From CAYQOX01 sp964419335 (lineage in GTDB: Bacteria; Hinthialibacterota; Hinthialibacteria; Hinthialibacterales; Hinthialibacteraceae): a DNA stretch of 64,000 nucleotides. The DNA lies in assembly GCA_964419335.1 (NCBI GenBank), contig CAYQOX010000001.1, positions 186,001 through 250,000 on the forward strand, read 5' to 3'. Below, piece after piece: positions 25,918-34,679 of the stretch. The notes beneath the pieces were generated by a model. That model did not search any database. It was not told the DNA's origin and was given only the letters and a program-made list of their open reading frames with translations. A program made the translations under genes and the position numbers. Numbering within the stretch: position 1 is the first letter of the stretch; every line of letters starts with the position of its first letter.

Positions 25918-25949
25918 TTCACAAATCATTCCCCTTGATCTCCAACTCA

Positions 25950-26058
25950 TTGACCAATCTTCAATGGATAGTCCGAGTATATGTGATAAAGCCTTATCAT
26001 TCGTAACCAGTATTGCATTTCGGGTTAGAACATGTGAGGCAATCAGCGCATTTGCCAT
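25950..26058 (-). pseudogene. VapC-type PIN-domain toxin, C-terminal remnant
   Basis: On the minus strand about 35 codons read MANALIASHVLTRNAILVTN, then DKALSHILGLSIEDW. This matches the last helix-strand-helix of VapC toxins (usual form: IAAHAL...ATLVTNN..EF..I.GL..E.W). The N-terminal two-thirds, with the first acidic catalytic residues, is absent, and an in-frame TGA lies just upstream of the fragment. No vapB antitoxin remains. The fragment sits between the fusion gene and the aminotransferase stop. It is a dead relic of a toxin-antitoxin locus. Confidence 0.6.
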
Positions 26059-26091
26059 GATTTGTCATGAAAATGTATATAAAACTGGATT

Positions 26092-27198
26092 TTACGAACA
26101 CTCTTTGGCTAAGCGTGCCAAGATTTCTAGTCCACGGTCGATGGTATCATCATCGGCGGCATAGGAAATGCGGATGTGGGTGTTGCGTTCAGAAAAGACG
26201 CTTCCGGGTACGATGAGTAGATCGTTTTCGATGGCTTTGCGAACGAAGGCGTCGCCGTCTTTGTTGGGTGCTTCGGGGAAAATGTAAAAAGCGCCGCCAG
26301 GTTTGACCACGTTGAAATGGGGTTGTAACCCCTTGTATATACGATCGCGTTTGGCTTTGTATTCCATGCGTTTAACTTCGATATCCAGATCAAGCGCTGC
26401 CATTCCCGCATATTGAGCAAAACTGGGCGCGCAGACAAAGGAGTACATTTGGATATTCATCATGGCTCCGATTAAATCCTCGGGACCGTAAGCATATCCT
26501 AGTCTCCAGCCGGTCATGGCGGAAGATTTGGAAAAGCCAGAAAGGACCAGCGTATTGGGATAAAACTCCGCCGGAGATTGAGGCTGGGTATCATACAAAA
26601 ACCCTTCATAAATTTCATCGGATAGTATCGTAAGCCCGTGCTTATCAGCGAGACGTGCGATTTCCTTGAGAACCTCGGGTGAGTAGACAGTCCCGGTAGG
26701 ATTGCAGGGACTATTGACGAAGATCGCTTTGGTACGCGGAGTGATGAGGCCTTCCATTTTGTCAGGATCGATGGTGAACTCGGGGTAGGTATCGAGAAAT
26801 ACCGGCTTAGCGCCTATGAAGTTGGTTAAATGCTTATACATGACGAAATAGGGATCGGGAACGATGATTTCGTCGCCATCATCCAACAAGGCCATTAGTG
26901 AAAGTAGTATACCCCCTGAAACGCCTGAGGTGATCATGACTTCACCCTGTTCGATACCACGGGCTGCGTAAAGTTTTTTAATCTTTTCACGAAATTCTGC
27001 TAATCCCGCGGTTTGGGTGTATCCATTTTTTCCAGCGCGAATCGATTCGATTGCGACTTCTTTTAATTCATCAGGTACATCGAAATGCGGTTGTCCAATG
27101 GATAAGTTGCAGGGGTCTTTCATATCGGCGGCGAGAGCAAACACCTTACGGATGCCGGAAGAGTCGATTCGCGCAGTACGTTGTGCCAGTTTTGTCAT
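26092..27198 (-). CDS. Pyridoxal-phosphate aminotransferase, class I/II
   Basis: A 368-residue fold-type I aminotransferase of the AspC/DapL-like group. Visible PLP residues are NSPCNPTGTVYSPE (Asn), LSDEIYEGFLYD (Asp and Tyr), and SGFSKSSAMTGWRLGY, where the Lys forms the Schiff base. The C-terminal substrate Arg is in NTHIRISYAADDD. The N-terminal LSIGQPHFDVPDELKEVAIESI is standard. The family uses aspartate, alanine or aromatic amino acids with 2-oxoglutarate; the sequence alone does not choose among them. It is monocistronic on the minus strand. Confidence 0.88.
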   Translation of the reverse strand: MTKLAQRTARIDSSGIRKVFALAADMKDPCNLSIGQPHFDVPDELKEVAIESIRAGKNGYTQTAGLAEFREKIKKLYAARGIEQGEVMITSGVSGGILLSLMALLDDGDEIIVPDPYFVMYKHLTNFIGAKPVFLDTYPEFTIDPDKMEGLITPRTKAIFVNSPCNPTGTVYSPEVLKEIARLADKHGLTILSDEIYEGFLYDTQPQSPAEFYPNTLVLSGFSKSSAMTGWRLGYAYGPEDLIGAMMNIQMYSFVCAPSFAQYAGMAALDLDIEVKRMEYKAKRDRIYKGLQPHFNVVKPGGAFYIFPEAPNKDGDAFVRKAIENDLLIVPGSVFSERNTHIRISYAADDDTIDRGLEILARLAKECS

Positions 27199-27290
27199 AA
27201 TTATCCCTCAGGAAAGCGAATTTGATTTGGTGGGCATTATAGAGGTTTTCTTCTTTCCGATGTAGATGTTTTAACGTGTTTTGTTTCCAT

Positions 27291-27318
27291 AAAAAAGGCA
27301 CGGATTTTCCGTGCCTTT
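27291..27318 (-). terminator. Rho-independent terminator of the Cys-module gene
   Basis: On the minus strand GGCACGGA pairs with TCCGTGCC around a 3-base loop, followed by six T. It lies 26 bases downstream of the stop of the three-module protein. Confidence 0.88.
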
Positions 27319-27343
27319 ACATGGAAGAACGGCGAAAAGGAGA

Positions 27344-28024
27344 TCATTTTTCAGCGTTGGCGAGGACAATACCCTTATCAGCCATCGCTTCCAAGTATTC
27401 TTCTTTCTTTTCTTTAAAGGGGGCTTCACATCCTTCGCAGCAGAAATGGACTTTTTTCCCATCTACCACTGAGGAAACATCCTTGTCGATTTCACCGCCC
27501 GAGATGGGGCATGTTTCTTGTTCAAAGGTAAGCAAAACAGGGGCTTGTTTATTTTCGATCATCTTTTTTACGTATTTTTCTGGTTCTTTGTTGAAAGCGG
27601 TCTTGCAATCAGGGCAGCAGAATTTTACCAGTTTGTTCTCTTTAATTGTGTAAATTTCATCATTGACGGGATTTCCAGCAACAGGACATGTGGACTGTTT
27701 TTCGAATCCTTCTGCTAAATATGGCTCTTGGTCATTTTTCCGAATTTGCAAAATTGCGCTGAGGGGATCCTTTTTGATGGGTTCTTCGCAGGCTTTGCAG
27801 CAGGTCATGATTTCATAACCCATATAAACCACTGAATCTTCGGGAGTAATGTCTCCACCCATGATGGCGCATTTCCTTTGCTTGTCTCGCTCCTTCGTGG
27901 CTTTGAGTTCTTTTTCAATGCGTTTTGCTTCCTTTTTTGACTCTGCTTCTTCTGAGGTAAAACCGGGGGTGATTAAGGCCATACAGATGATGGCAATGAT
28001 ACCAACTCCTACCTTGCGTATCAT
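27344..28024 (-). CDS. Secreted protein with three YHS/TRASH-like Cys modules
   Basis: Start placed at 28024 (MIRKVGVG): an AGGAGG site precedes it, while the longer frame begins inside that site. A Sec leader (VGIIAIICMALITPGFTSEE) is followed by a Lys/Glu-rich helix and three copies of one module. The copies are CAIMGGDI...YEIMTCCKACEEPIKKDP, CPVAGNPV...LVKFCCPDCKTAFNKEPEKYV and CPISGGEID...KVHFCCEGCEAPFKEKKEEYL. The pattern Cxx(x)G...CCxxC...(P) is that of TRASH/YHS heavy-metal-binding domains, which bind Cu or other soft metals. Three in tandem in an exported protein suggest periplasmic metal capture or sensing. An AT-rich dyad lies upstream. Monocistronic with a strong terminator. Confidence 0.8.
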   Translation of the reverse strand: MIRKVGVGIIAIICMALITPGFTSEEAESKKEAKRIEKELKATKERDKQRKCAIMGGDITPEDSVVYMGYEIMTCCKACEEPIKKDPLSAILQIRKNDQEPYLAEGFEKQSTCPVAGNPVNDEIYTIKENKLVKFCCPDCKTAFNKEPEKYVKKMIENKQAPVLLTFEQETCPISGGEIDKDVSSVVDGKKVHFCCEGCEAPFKEKKEEYLEAMADKGIVLANAEK

Positions 28025-28045
28025 AATTATTATTCCTCCTAACAT

Positions 28046-28411
28046 AGATTAATTTTACTAAATTAATTATATTAGTAATATTAATTAATGCCAAAAGTTT
28101 TCTTTGTATTTCTTGAACTCAAGAGAAAATTGTGGAACAATATATTATCGAATGCTTATATAGCGAAAGGACGATATTGGGTGTGAATGAAAGTAAAATT
28201 GTATATTATCCAAGAGTATAAGTTGAGATAATAGATCATTTTAGAAAAATAGTGAAAGAACTCTTTGTTTTTTACGCCTGTTTGATAGAATCTTTTAGAT
28301 AAGTTGGAAGAAAGACTTATGCGGATTAATAGAGTGAGATATCTCTTTCATGTCAAAATACTAACGTTATTGTGTATGTTTACGAAATCTTGATAGAAGC
28401 GGGAGCTGTCC
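28046..28411. promoter_or_regulatory. AT-rich divergent control region with a dyad near 28055-28078
   Basis: 366 bases between the three-module protein (minus) and the succinate dehydrogenase operon (plus). It contains TTACTAA (28055-28061) and TTAGTAA (28072-28078), an inverted repeat with a 10-base AT spacer placed where the minus-strand promoter or operator should lie. The rest is AT-rich without an ORF. A metal-responsive or redox repressor site is possible but not shown. Confidence 0.35.
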
Positions 28412-29041
28412 ATGTCCACTCCTCATGAATCACATTTTTTCCTTCACCGTTTGCAATCGTTATTAGGAATTATTCCTGTGGGTGTCTTTGTCTTGGAGCA
28501 TGCCTATAGCAATAGTTTGGCCTATTTTTATGGGGCGGAGAAGTTTAACGAACAAGTTGAGTTTTTACAAAATCTTCCCTTCGTTTTATTTTTGGAGATT
28601 TTCTTTATTGGTCTTCCCATTCTCCTTCATGCGTTAATCGGCTTTTATATCTGGATTTATGGACAAAGCAATGTTCATCAGTATGGCTATTTAAGAAACT
28701 GGTTGTATTCTCTCCAGCGTTGGACGGGGATCATCGCGATTATCTTCATTGTCTTTCATGTGTATAAGTTGCGTATTGAGTGGACCTTTACAACCGATAT
28801 GAAGCATATTGGATTTGCGTATGTCAACGAGTATTTTGATAAAGCGTGGCACGTAATCTTCTATTTTATAGGCGTTTCCGCAGTCGCTTTCCACTTTGGT
28901 AATGGGGTTTGGAATTTCTTAGTTAAGTGGGGGATCACGGTCGGCGAGCGTGCCCAGCGAGTGTCAGGTTATCTTTGCACGGCCGCGGGATTGTTTGTCT
29001 TTTTCTTGTTCATTTCTTCGCTCTATGCATTCGCCGGCTAA
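28412..29041 (+). CDS. sdhC: Succinate dehydrogenase/fumarate reductase cytochrome b subunit, type B
   Basis: A 209-residue single-subunit membrane anchor of the Bacillus/Wolinella type. It starts FFLHRLQSLLGIIPVGVFVLEHAYSN, then has four more helices (FVLFLEIFFIGLPILLHALIGFYIWI, YSLQRWTGIIAIIFIVFHVYKL, AWHVIFYFIGVSAVAFHFGNGVWNF, and a C-terminal LFVFFLFISSLYAF). His residues in helices 1, 2, 3 and 4 (HRL, EH, LLHAL, FHVYK, FHFGN) are the expected ligands of two hemes b. It binds menaquinone or quinone and passes electrons to or from SdhB. First gene of a C-A-B operon, as in Gram-positive and epsilon-type complexes. Confidence 0.9.
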   Translation: MSTPHESHFFLHRLQSLLGIIPVGVFVLEHAYSNSLAYFYGAEKFNEQVEFLQNLPFVLFLEIFFIGLPILLHALIGFYIWIYGQSNVHQYGYLRNWLYSLQRWTGIIAIIFIVFHVYKLRIEWTFTTDMKHIGFAYVNEYFDKAWHVIFYFIGVSAVAFHFGNGVWNFLVKWGITVGERAQRVSGYLCTAAGLFVFFLFISSLYAFAG

Positions 29042-29128
29042 AGACTCTTCTCACTCGGGGCTCATTATTAGAGTGAAAAACAAAACAATGATCTAAAGTT
29101 GAAAAGCAAAGGAAGGAGTTAAACCAGA

Positions 29129-31000
29129 ATGGCCTCTCCTCATTTCATAGTAGTTGGTGGTGGACTCGCCGGGTTAATGACGGTAATTCAACTCGCCGAA
29201 GCGGGTCACACCGTGGATCTTTTCTCCGTGGTTCCTGTGAAGCGTTCTCACTCCGTATGTGCACAAGGTGGAATCAACGGCGCCGTAAACACAAAAGGGG
29301 AAGGGGATTCACCTGAGATTCACTTTTACGATACCGTCAAAGGGGGAGATTTCCTCGCCCATCAAGCTTTTTGTAAGGATATGTGTTATCAGGCACCAGC
29401 GATTATTTATCTGATGGATCGCATGGGGGTAACCTTCAACCGTACAGATGAAGGGATGTTGGATTTTCGCCGCTTTGGAGGCACTTTGTACAACCGCACA
29501 GCGTTTGCAGGAGCAACCACGGGTCAGCAATTGCTCTATGCTCTCGATGAGCAGGTGCGGCGCTATGAAGTCGAAGGCTTAGTGAATAAATATGAGCATT
29601 TGGAATATCTCGGATTGGTCAAAGATGAGAATGGCGTAGCGCGGGGAATCGTTACAGCAGATTTGGATAATTTAGAAGTCCAATCTTTTAAAGGAGATGC
29701 CGTGCTTTTAGCCACGGGAGGGCCGGGATTGATTTTCGGCCGCTCGACCAACTCGATGATAAACACCGGTTCTGCTGCTTCTTCCGCTTATCAAGAAGGA
29801 GCAAAGTATGCCAATGGTGAATTTATCCAAATTCACCCCACGGCGATCCCAGGCTATGACAAACTTCGTCTGATGTCTGAATCTGCTCGGGGTGAAGGAG
29901 GCCGTGTGTGGGTGCCAAAGAAAAAAGGGGATGACCGCGATCCCAAAGATATCCCGGATAACGAGCGTTGGTATTTCTTGGAAGAAAAGTATCCCCGTTA
30001 TGGGAACTTAGTCCCACGAGATATTGGCGCCCAAGAGATTTATGATGTATGTGTGCGCCAAGGGTTAGGCGTTGGCGGTGGAAATATGGTCTATCTCGAT
30101 CTGAGTCATATCCCCCGTGATTATTTGAACCGTAAACTCGGCGGGATTATGGAAATTTACGAGAAATTTGTTGGCGATGACCCACGGGATGTTCCCATGA
30201 AAATCTTTCCGGCGGTGCATTACAGCATGGGGGGGATATGGGTTGGTTATGAGAAAACGACCGAAGGTTTCTTAGATCGCCGCAGTCCGAAAAATCACAT
30301 GACCAACATTCCCGGTCTTTATGCCGTGGGTGAGGTTGATTACCAGTATCATGGAGCCAACCGCCTTGGAGCCAATGCGTTATTATCGTGTATCTTTGGC
30401 GGGATGGTTGCCGGACCTTCAGCGATTGAATATACCAAAAACTTGAACGGCACCGCTGAAGATCAGCCAACTTCTCTTTTTGAAGAAGTGGAAAAGAAAT
30501 GGAAAGAGAAATTTTTCTATTATCAGAATATGAAGGGTAAAGAAAATCCCTACAAGTTGCATCAAGAACTGGGTGAATTGATGATTCGTACTTGCACGAT
30601 TGTTCGCCATAACGAGGAATTAAAAGAAACCTTACAAACATTGGATGAAATGTCCGAGCGTTGGAAGGATTGCAATGCTTTAGATACGGGAAAAGCGCGT
30701 AATCAGCCAGTGCTATTTATTAATCAACTCAAAAATATGCTTGAACTGGCAAAAGTGATTGCCAAAGGGGCTTTATTACGCGACGAATGCCGTGGAAGCC
30801 ATTATAAGCCTGAATATAAGATGGAGCAGCCCAAGGATCAGGATTCTCCTGAATATCAGCAATATTTAGAGGAGTGGAAAGAGAACAATCAGAAATGGTT
30901 GAAGACCACCATTGCTACCTGGTCAGAACAAGGACCGGAGATATCCTATGAAGATGTAGATACCAGCATGATTGAACCGGTACCTCGTCGTTATGATTGA
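29129..31000 (+). CDS. sdhA: Succinate dehydrogenase/fumarate reductase flavoprotein subunit
   Basis: A 623-residue flavoprotein with an AAGGAG RBS. The dinucleotide site is VVGGGLAGLMTVIQLAEAG. His41 in SHSVCAQGG is the residue that binds FAD covalently. The substrate region contains RMGVTFNRTDEGMLDFRRFGG, IQIHPTAIPG, SARGEGGRVW and HYSMGGIWV, with the catalytic Arg in the ARGEGG area and HGANRLGANALLS. The C-terminal half has the helical domain ending WLKTTIATWSEQGPEISYEDV. It oxidises succinate or reduces fumarate at the cytoplasmic side; the B-type subunit set is compatible with both directions. Confidence 0.95.
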   Translation: MASPHFIVVGGGLAGLMTVIQLAEAGHTVDLFSVVPVKRSHSVCAQGGINGAVNTKGEGDSPEIHFYDTVKGGDFLAHQAFCKDMCYQAPAIIYLMDRMGVTFNRTDEGMLDFRRFGGTLYNRTAFAGATTGQQLLYALDEQVRRYEVEGLVNKYEHLEYLGLVKDENGVARGIVTADLDNLEVQSFKGDAVLLATGGPGLIFGRSTNSMINTGSAASSAYQEGAKYANGEFIQIHPTAIPGYDKLRLMSESARGEGGRVWVPKKKGDDRDPKDIPDNERWYFLEEKYPRYGNLVPRDIGAQEIYDVCVRQGLGVGGGNMVYLDLSHIPRDYLNRKLGGIMEIYEKFVGDDPRDVPMKIFPAVHYSMGGIWVGYEKTTEGFLDRRSPKNHMTNIPGLYAVGEVDYQYHGANRLGANALLSCIFGGMVAGPSAIEYTKNLNGTAEDQPTSLFEEVEKKWKEKFFYYQNMKGKENPYKLHQELGELMIRTCTIVRHNEELKETLQTLDEMSERWKDCNALDTGKARNQPVLFINQLKNMLELAKVIAKGALLRDECRGSHYKPEYKMEQPKDQDSPEYQQYLEEWKENNQKWLKTTIATWSEQGPEISYEDVDTSMIEPVPRRYD

Positions 31001-31040
31001 TCGAAATCCCTTGTGTGATTCTAATAAAAGGTATTGAGCT

Positions 31041-31787
31041 ATGACGGATAAGATTGAAATAAAAGTAAAACGACAAAAAGATGAAGAATCTGCCTCCTAT
31101 TGGGAAGATTTTCTCGTAGATTATCAGCCCAATATGAATGTGATTACTTTGTTACAGGAAATCCAACGTGATCCTGTCAATGCCCAAGGAGAGGCAACAA
31201 CCCCGGTGGCCTGGGATTGCAGCTGCCTGGAAGAAGTTTGCGGCGCCTGTACGATGATTATTAATGGTCATGTACAGCAATCTTGCAGCGCCTTGGTGGA
31301 TCAATTGGAGCAGCCCATTATCCTCGAACCGATGGGGAAATTCCCGGTGGTTCGTGACTTGGTGGTCGATCGTCAACGTATGTTTGAGGACTTGAAACGC
31401 ATTCGCGCCTGGATCGATATCGATGGCACTTATGATCTCGGACCGGGACCCAAACAGAATCCCAAGGATCAGCAGGATATGTACTTATATTCACGCTGCA
31501 TGACATGCGGATGCTGTGTGGAGGCGTGCCCGCAGTATAATGAACTTAACAACTTTATAGGGCCAGCGGCGTTAGGGCAAACCTATCTCTTCAATAAAAA
31601 TCCAACCGGACAATTTAAAAAAGAAGAACGGCTGCGCGCCTTGATGGATGAAGGCGGGATTCATGAATGTGGAAACGCACAGAACTGCATCCGTGTTTGC
31701 CCGAAAGAGATTCCACTGACTCGTGGTATTGCGGCTTTAAATGGACAAACTATGACCCAGTTTATCAAGGATCTCCTCCTTAAATAA
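31041..31787 (+). CDS. sdhB: Succinate dehydrogenase/fumarate reductase iron-sulfur subunit
   Basis: A 248-residue protein with an N-terminal plant-type ferredoxin domain, CSCLEEVCGACTMIINGHVQQ plus a final Cys, for the [2Fe-2S] cluster. Two C-terminal motifs, CMTCGCCVEACPQ and CGNAQNCIRVCPKEIPL, supply the [4Fe-4S] and [3Fe-4S] or [4Fe-4S] clusters. It links SdhA to the heme/quinone subunit. It follows sdhA by 40 bases and is the last gene of the operon, with a terminator behind it. Confidence 0.95.
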   Translation: MTDKIEIKVKRQKDEESASYWEDFLVDYQPNMNVITLLQEIQRDPVNAQGEATTPVAWDCSCLEEVCGACTMIINGHVQQSCSALVDQLEQPIILEPMGKFPVVRDLVVDRQRMFEDLKRIRAWIDIDGTYDLGPGPKQNPKDQQDMYLYSRCMTCGCCVEACPQYNELNNFIGPAALGQTYLFNKNPTGQFKKEERLRALMDEGGIHECGNAQNCIRVCPKEIPLTRGIAALNGQTMTQFIKDLLLK

Positions 31788-31818
31788 ACTCTAAATTTGA
31801 ACAGAATGCATTGAGTGA

Positions 31819-31856
31819 AACCCGTTTCTAATCCGAGACGGGTTCTTTCTTTTTCT
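31819..31856 (+). terminator. Terminator of the sdhCAB operon, overlapping the convergent gene end
   Basis: AACCCGTTTC (31819-31828) pairs with GAGACGGGTT (31835-31844) with one mismatch and a 6-base loop, followed by TCTTTCTTTTTCTC. The convergent glycosyltransferase ends inside this hairpin at 31828, so it may serve both directions. Confidence 0.75.
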
Positions 31857-33546
31857 CAAACAAATAGGCTCGTAATTTTCCGGATAGAAATACCTGTTTT
31901 CCTTCATCGAGTTCTTCAAAGGTTAGCAAGAGGTAAGGTCGTTGAGGTTCGGGATCCTCGGGACCTAAGAAATTGGTATTTTTAAAGAGCCAATATTGCA
32001 GGTTTGCACGTAAATAGCGACTGGAGGATACATCATGGCAATAAAGAGGTATCTCTTTCCAGCGTCCTTTTTGTAATTGAGCGCAGAAATTATGAATATC
32101 AGAGTATCCCCATCGTTCATTTGCGGTATGTTTTTGCTCGAGTTGGTAGTCAATCCCGCAGCCTAAAATGTATGTAAAAAATAGAAAAGTTATCACAATT
32201 CCTGCACAACGGTTCCATAGTGCGAAAACTCCAACAAACATAGCCCCCGCCAACATAATAAAACTTCCTACCCATACGCCTTCGCCATGGAACTGAAGAA
32301 CATAATCCAGGGAAGGAGCGTTCGTGAAATAATAGGGGAGACGTTTGAGGCTTTCCCAGGCATAGGGCATATGCGGGCCTAGGAATCCTAGGAGACTAAT
32401 ACCCACGTATAGACTCATATAACGCCATCGTTGAGAAAAGGAAGAAGAGCTTACGCGTCCCATAGCGAGGACCGCTGCGGGTAAACTGATGATATTGGCA
32501 TAACAAAAATAGCGTAGAAAAACCGTCCATGGTTGGTCTGGTCGGTTTATTTTCCAGGAAAAAGAAATAATCCAGGAAATAATGGCGACATTACACAAAG
32601 CGGTAAAGAAAATTAAGTAGATGATTTCTCTTTGAAAGTAGGAAAAGGAATGTTTGTTTTTTAAGATATAAAAAAGAGTGAAGACAAGCAGTGAAGGGAT
32701 AAGCAGACCCCCTTCTAACCATAAAGCCATCCAGTGAAAGAGAAAGCGTGCAATAAATAAGCCCAATAGTTGTGGGGTGGGAATAGAATCCTTCAAAGGA
32801 ATATTCGAGTAAATGGGAGAACTTTCAGTGGAAGAAAGATATCCGGTAAAACTCCATACTAGTAAAATGGTCAGTCCTGAAATACTCAGTGCGGAGAGCA
32901 ACGGAATCCAATTTCGTTTCTTACGCCAAGTGCGGAAGAGTATCCAACCCATGAGGGGAGCGCTTATCGAGATGGATTGAATGCGAGTTAAGGTTAAAGC
33001 CGCGACGGAAAGGCCGGCATAGATGCCCTGTTTGTGTGTAGGTTGCTCCCGAAGCAAGAACGAACATTGATAAATTGTCAAAAGAACGAAAGGAATGGCA
33101 AGGTTTTCACTCATCGTCCAGTGTGTGCAAACACTATAAGGATAAACCACATAGAGCATGCAAGTTCCTAGCGCACTCCATCGATCAAGGAGAAGGCGAG
33201 AGAGAGAGTATAGTGGATAGAGGCCCAAATAGAACAAGGCCGGATTCATCCAAGTTTGTACCCGTTCTAAAAGCATGAAATCTTTGATAAAACAAGCCAG
33301 GGATAAAATCAGGGGATAGAGTGGGGGAACCGGGAAATGTTCTTTTAAATCAAAAGATGAAAAGTTGTAAAAGCCAAAGGCCATATTTTTATAAAATATG
33401 GAATCCCAATAAACATCGATAATGGGCGGGTGAATCGTAGCCAGATAACCTTGGATTAATACCGCAGGAAAATATAGCCAAACAAGGCGAAATTCTCCCT
33501 TCGCGTTGACGAGCCATGGGTAAGAAGGATGGATAGCACGATTCAT
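31828..33546 (-). CDS. Polytopic glycosyltransferase, ArnT/PMT (GT39/GT83)-like
   Basis: A 572-residue protein with about a dozen membrane helices. After helix 1 (LVWLYFPAVLIQGYLATI) it has an acidic loop IIDVYWDSIFYKNMAFGFYNF and PVPPLYPLILSLACF. The paired acidic residue and PPLYP-type motif are typical of dolichyl/undecaprenyl-phosphate-sugar transferases of the GT39/ArnT group. A CTHWTMSENLAIPF segment and LTRIQSI follow. The C-terminal part is a soluble periplasmic domain (EQKHTANERWGYSDIHNF). The enzyme is expected to move a lipid-linked sugar onto an extracytoplasmic acceptor; donor and acceptor are unknown. Adjacent to birA but with no obvious pathway partner. Confidence 0.75.
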   Translation of the reverse strand: MNRAIHPSYPWLVNAKGEFRLVWLYFPAVLIQGYLATIHPPIIDVYWDSIFYKNMAFGFYNFSSFDLKEHFPVPPLYPLILSLACFIKDFMLLERVQTWMNPALFYLGLYPLYSLSRLLLDRWSALGTCMLYVVYPYSVCTHWTMSENLAIPFVLLTIYQCSFLLREQPTHKQGIYAGLSVAALTLTRIQSISISAPLMGWILFRTWRKKRNWIPLLSALSISGLTILLVWSFTGYLSSTESSPIYSNIPLKDSIPTPQLLGLFIARFLFHWMALWLEGGLLIPSLLVFTLFYILKNKHSFSYFQREIIYLIFFTALCNVAIISWIISFSWKINRPDQPWTVFLRYFCYANIISLPAAVLAMGRVSSSSFSQRWRYMSLYVGISLLGFLGPHMPYAWESLKRLPYYFTNAPSLDYVLQFHGEGVWVGSFIMLAGAMFVGVFALWNRCAGIVITFLFFTYILGCGIDYQLEQKHTANERWGYSDIHNFCAQLQKGRWKEIPLYCHDVSSSRYLRANLQYWLFKNTNFLGPEDPEPQRPYLLLTFEELDEGKQVFLSGKLRAYLFEKKKEPVSD

Positions 33547-33644
33547 AAGTTATTTGGGTCGAGTTGGTTTGAATTCCATGAAGATTAACTCATAAGGGGT
33601 TTTTTAATCAAGGGTTTCATGAAAGTCGTTAATCATGCTATCAA

Positions 33645-34673
33645 TCATTGTTGGTTAAGGATTATGAGATTTTGGACTTCTTCAATGAGAAAATGATAGG
33701 TGGAACCATTGTCAGAACGGAAAATAAGGCGTCCTGCTTCATCAATGCCAAGCGTCGTTCCTGTCATGGGTTGGCCTAAGCGTCGAAGGGATACTCGTTG
33801 TCCCAAAGTGAGAGAGTATTTCTTCCAATAAGCGCGCAGTGTTTCTCCCCGGTCGGAGAGCAATGAGTGCCACAAGGCTTCCCAGGTGGTTCCACATTGA
33901 GCGATAAGAAGATCACGCATCCATTCTTCCTGACGTTGTTCTAAGAGCGAGGTGGTGATAGGTCGCTGATCTTGAGGCCAATCATTCGCTTGACTGGTTA
34001 CATTGAATCCCAAACTAATCAGAAGGGTACGGGTTTGTAAATCCTTTTCCACAAGTACCCCACCGATTTTTTTGTTATGAATCATCAGATCATTTGGCCA
34101 TTTAATGGTAACCGGGAGGTGATAAGCGGTGTCTAACACTCGAGCCACGGCTGTGGCGGCGTAGAGAGAAAGTAGGGAAGGTGTAGGTTCCCACTCGGTT
34201 AATTTGAGGAGAAAGGTGAGGAGAATATCTTTTCCTTTTTGAGAGATCCATGGATTTCCCTGACGCCCTCGACCTTGGGATTGATAATTAGCAAGGACGA
34301 GATGGCCGTGTATCCCGCGTTGATCCATGAGTTGTTTGGCATAATCAATGGTAGAAGTAATTTCATCAAAGTAAGAGATTGTTCTTCCCCACCACTGGGT
34401 TTCCAGCCGAGCGGCGATGACATCGGGATGGAGAGAAGAATGGTTGGGATCATAGAAATAGTGGGTTGGGTCATATGATTTAATACGCAGCCCTTCGTTT
34501 TGCAAAGTAATAATGGTTTCGATGACTGTGTCAGGAGAAAGATTCGATTTTTGGGTTAACTCTTCCAAACTGAAGTGGCGAAGAGGATGTTCAATCATAA
34601 CCCGCAAGAGGGCGGTTTTGGTTTCGGTGTTAATCAAGGCGTTCTCAGGATGGGTGGTTAAAAAATTAGGCAT
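33645..34673 (-). CDS. birA: Bifunctional biotin-protein ligase / biotin operon repressor
   Basis: A 342-residue protein. The N-terminal winged helix (HFSLEELTQKSNLSPDTVIETIITLQNEGL) is the DNA-binding domain. The ligase core has GRGRQGNPWISQKGKDILLTF, containing the biotinyl-AMP-binding Arg loop, then IKWPNDLMIHNKKIGGVLVE with the catalytic Lys region. The C-terminal SH3-like domain (LTLGQRVSLRRLGQPMTGTTLGIDEAGRLIF) is also present. It attaches biotin to carboxylase carrier proteins and probably represses biotin genes. It follows rarA by six bases, so the two are likely co-transcribed. Confidence 0.93.
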   Translation of the reverse strand: MPNFLTTHPENALINTETKTALLRVMIEHPLRHFSLEELTQKSNLSPDTVIETIITLQNEGLRIKSYDPTHYFYDPNHSSLHPDVIAARLETQWWGRTISYFDEITSTIDYAKQLMDQRGIHGHLVLANYQSQGRGRQGNPWISQKGKDILLTFLLKLTEWEPTPSLLSLYAATAVARVLDTAYHLPVTIKWPNDLMIHNKKIGGVLVEKDLQTRTLLISLGFNVTSQANDWPQDQRPITTSLLEQRQEEWMRDLLIAQCGTTWEALWHSLLSDRGETLRAYWKKYSLTLGQRVSLRRLGQPMTGTTLGIDEAGRLIFRSDNGSTYHFLIEEVQNLIILNQQ

Positions 34674-34679
34674 GGTCTT

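Noticed and set aside
25889..26164. Plus-strand 91-aa ORF
   Set aside because: Overlaps the fusion gene end and the VapC remnant; no protein-like features.
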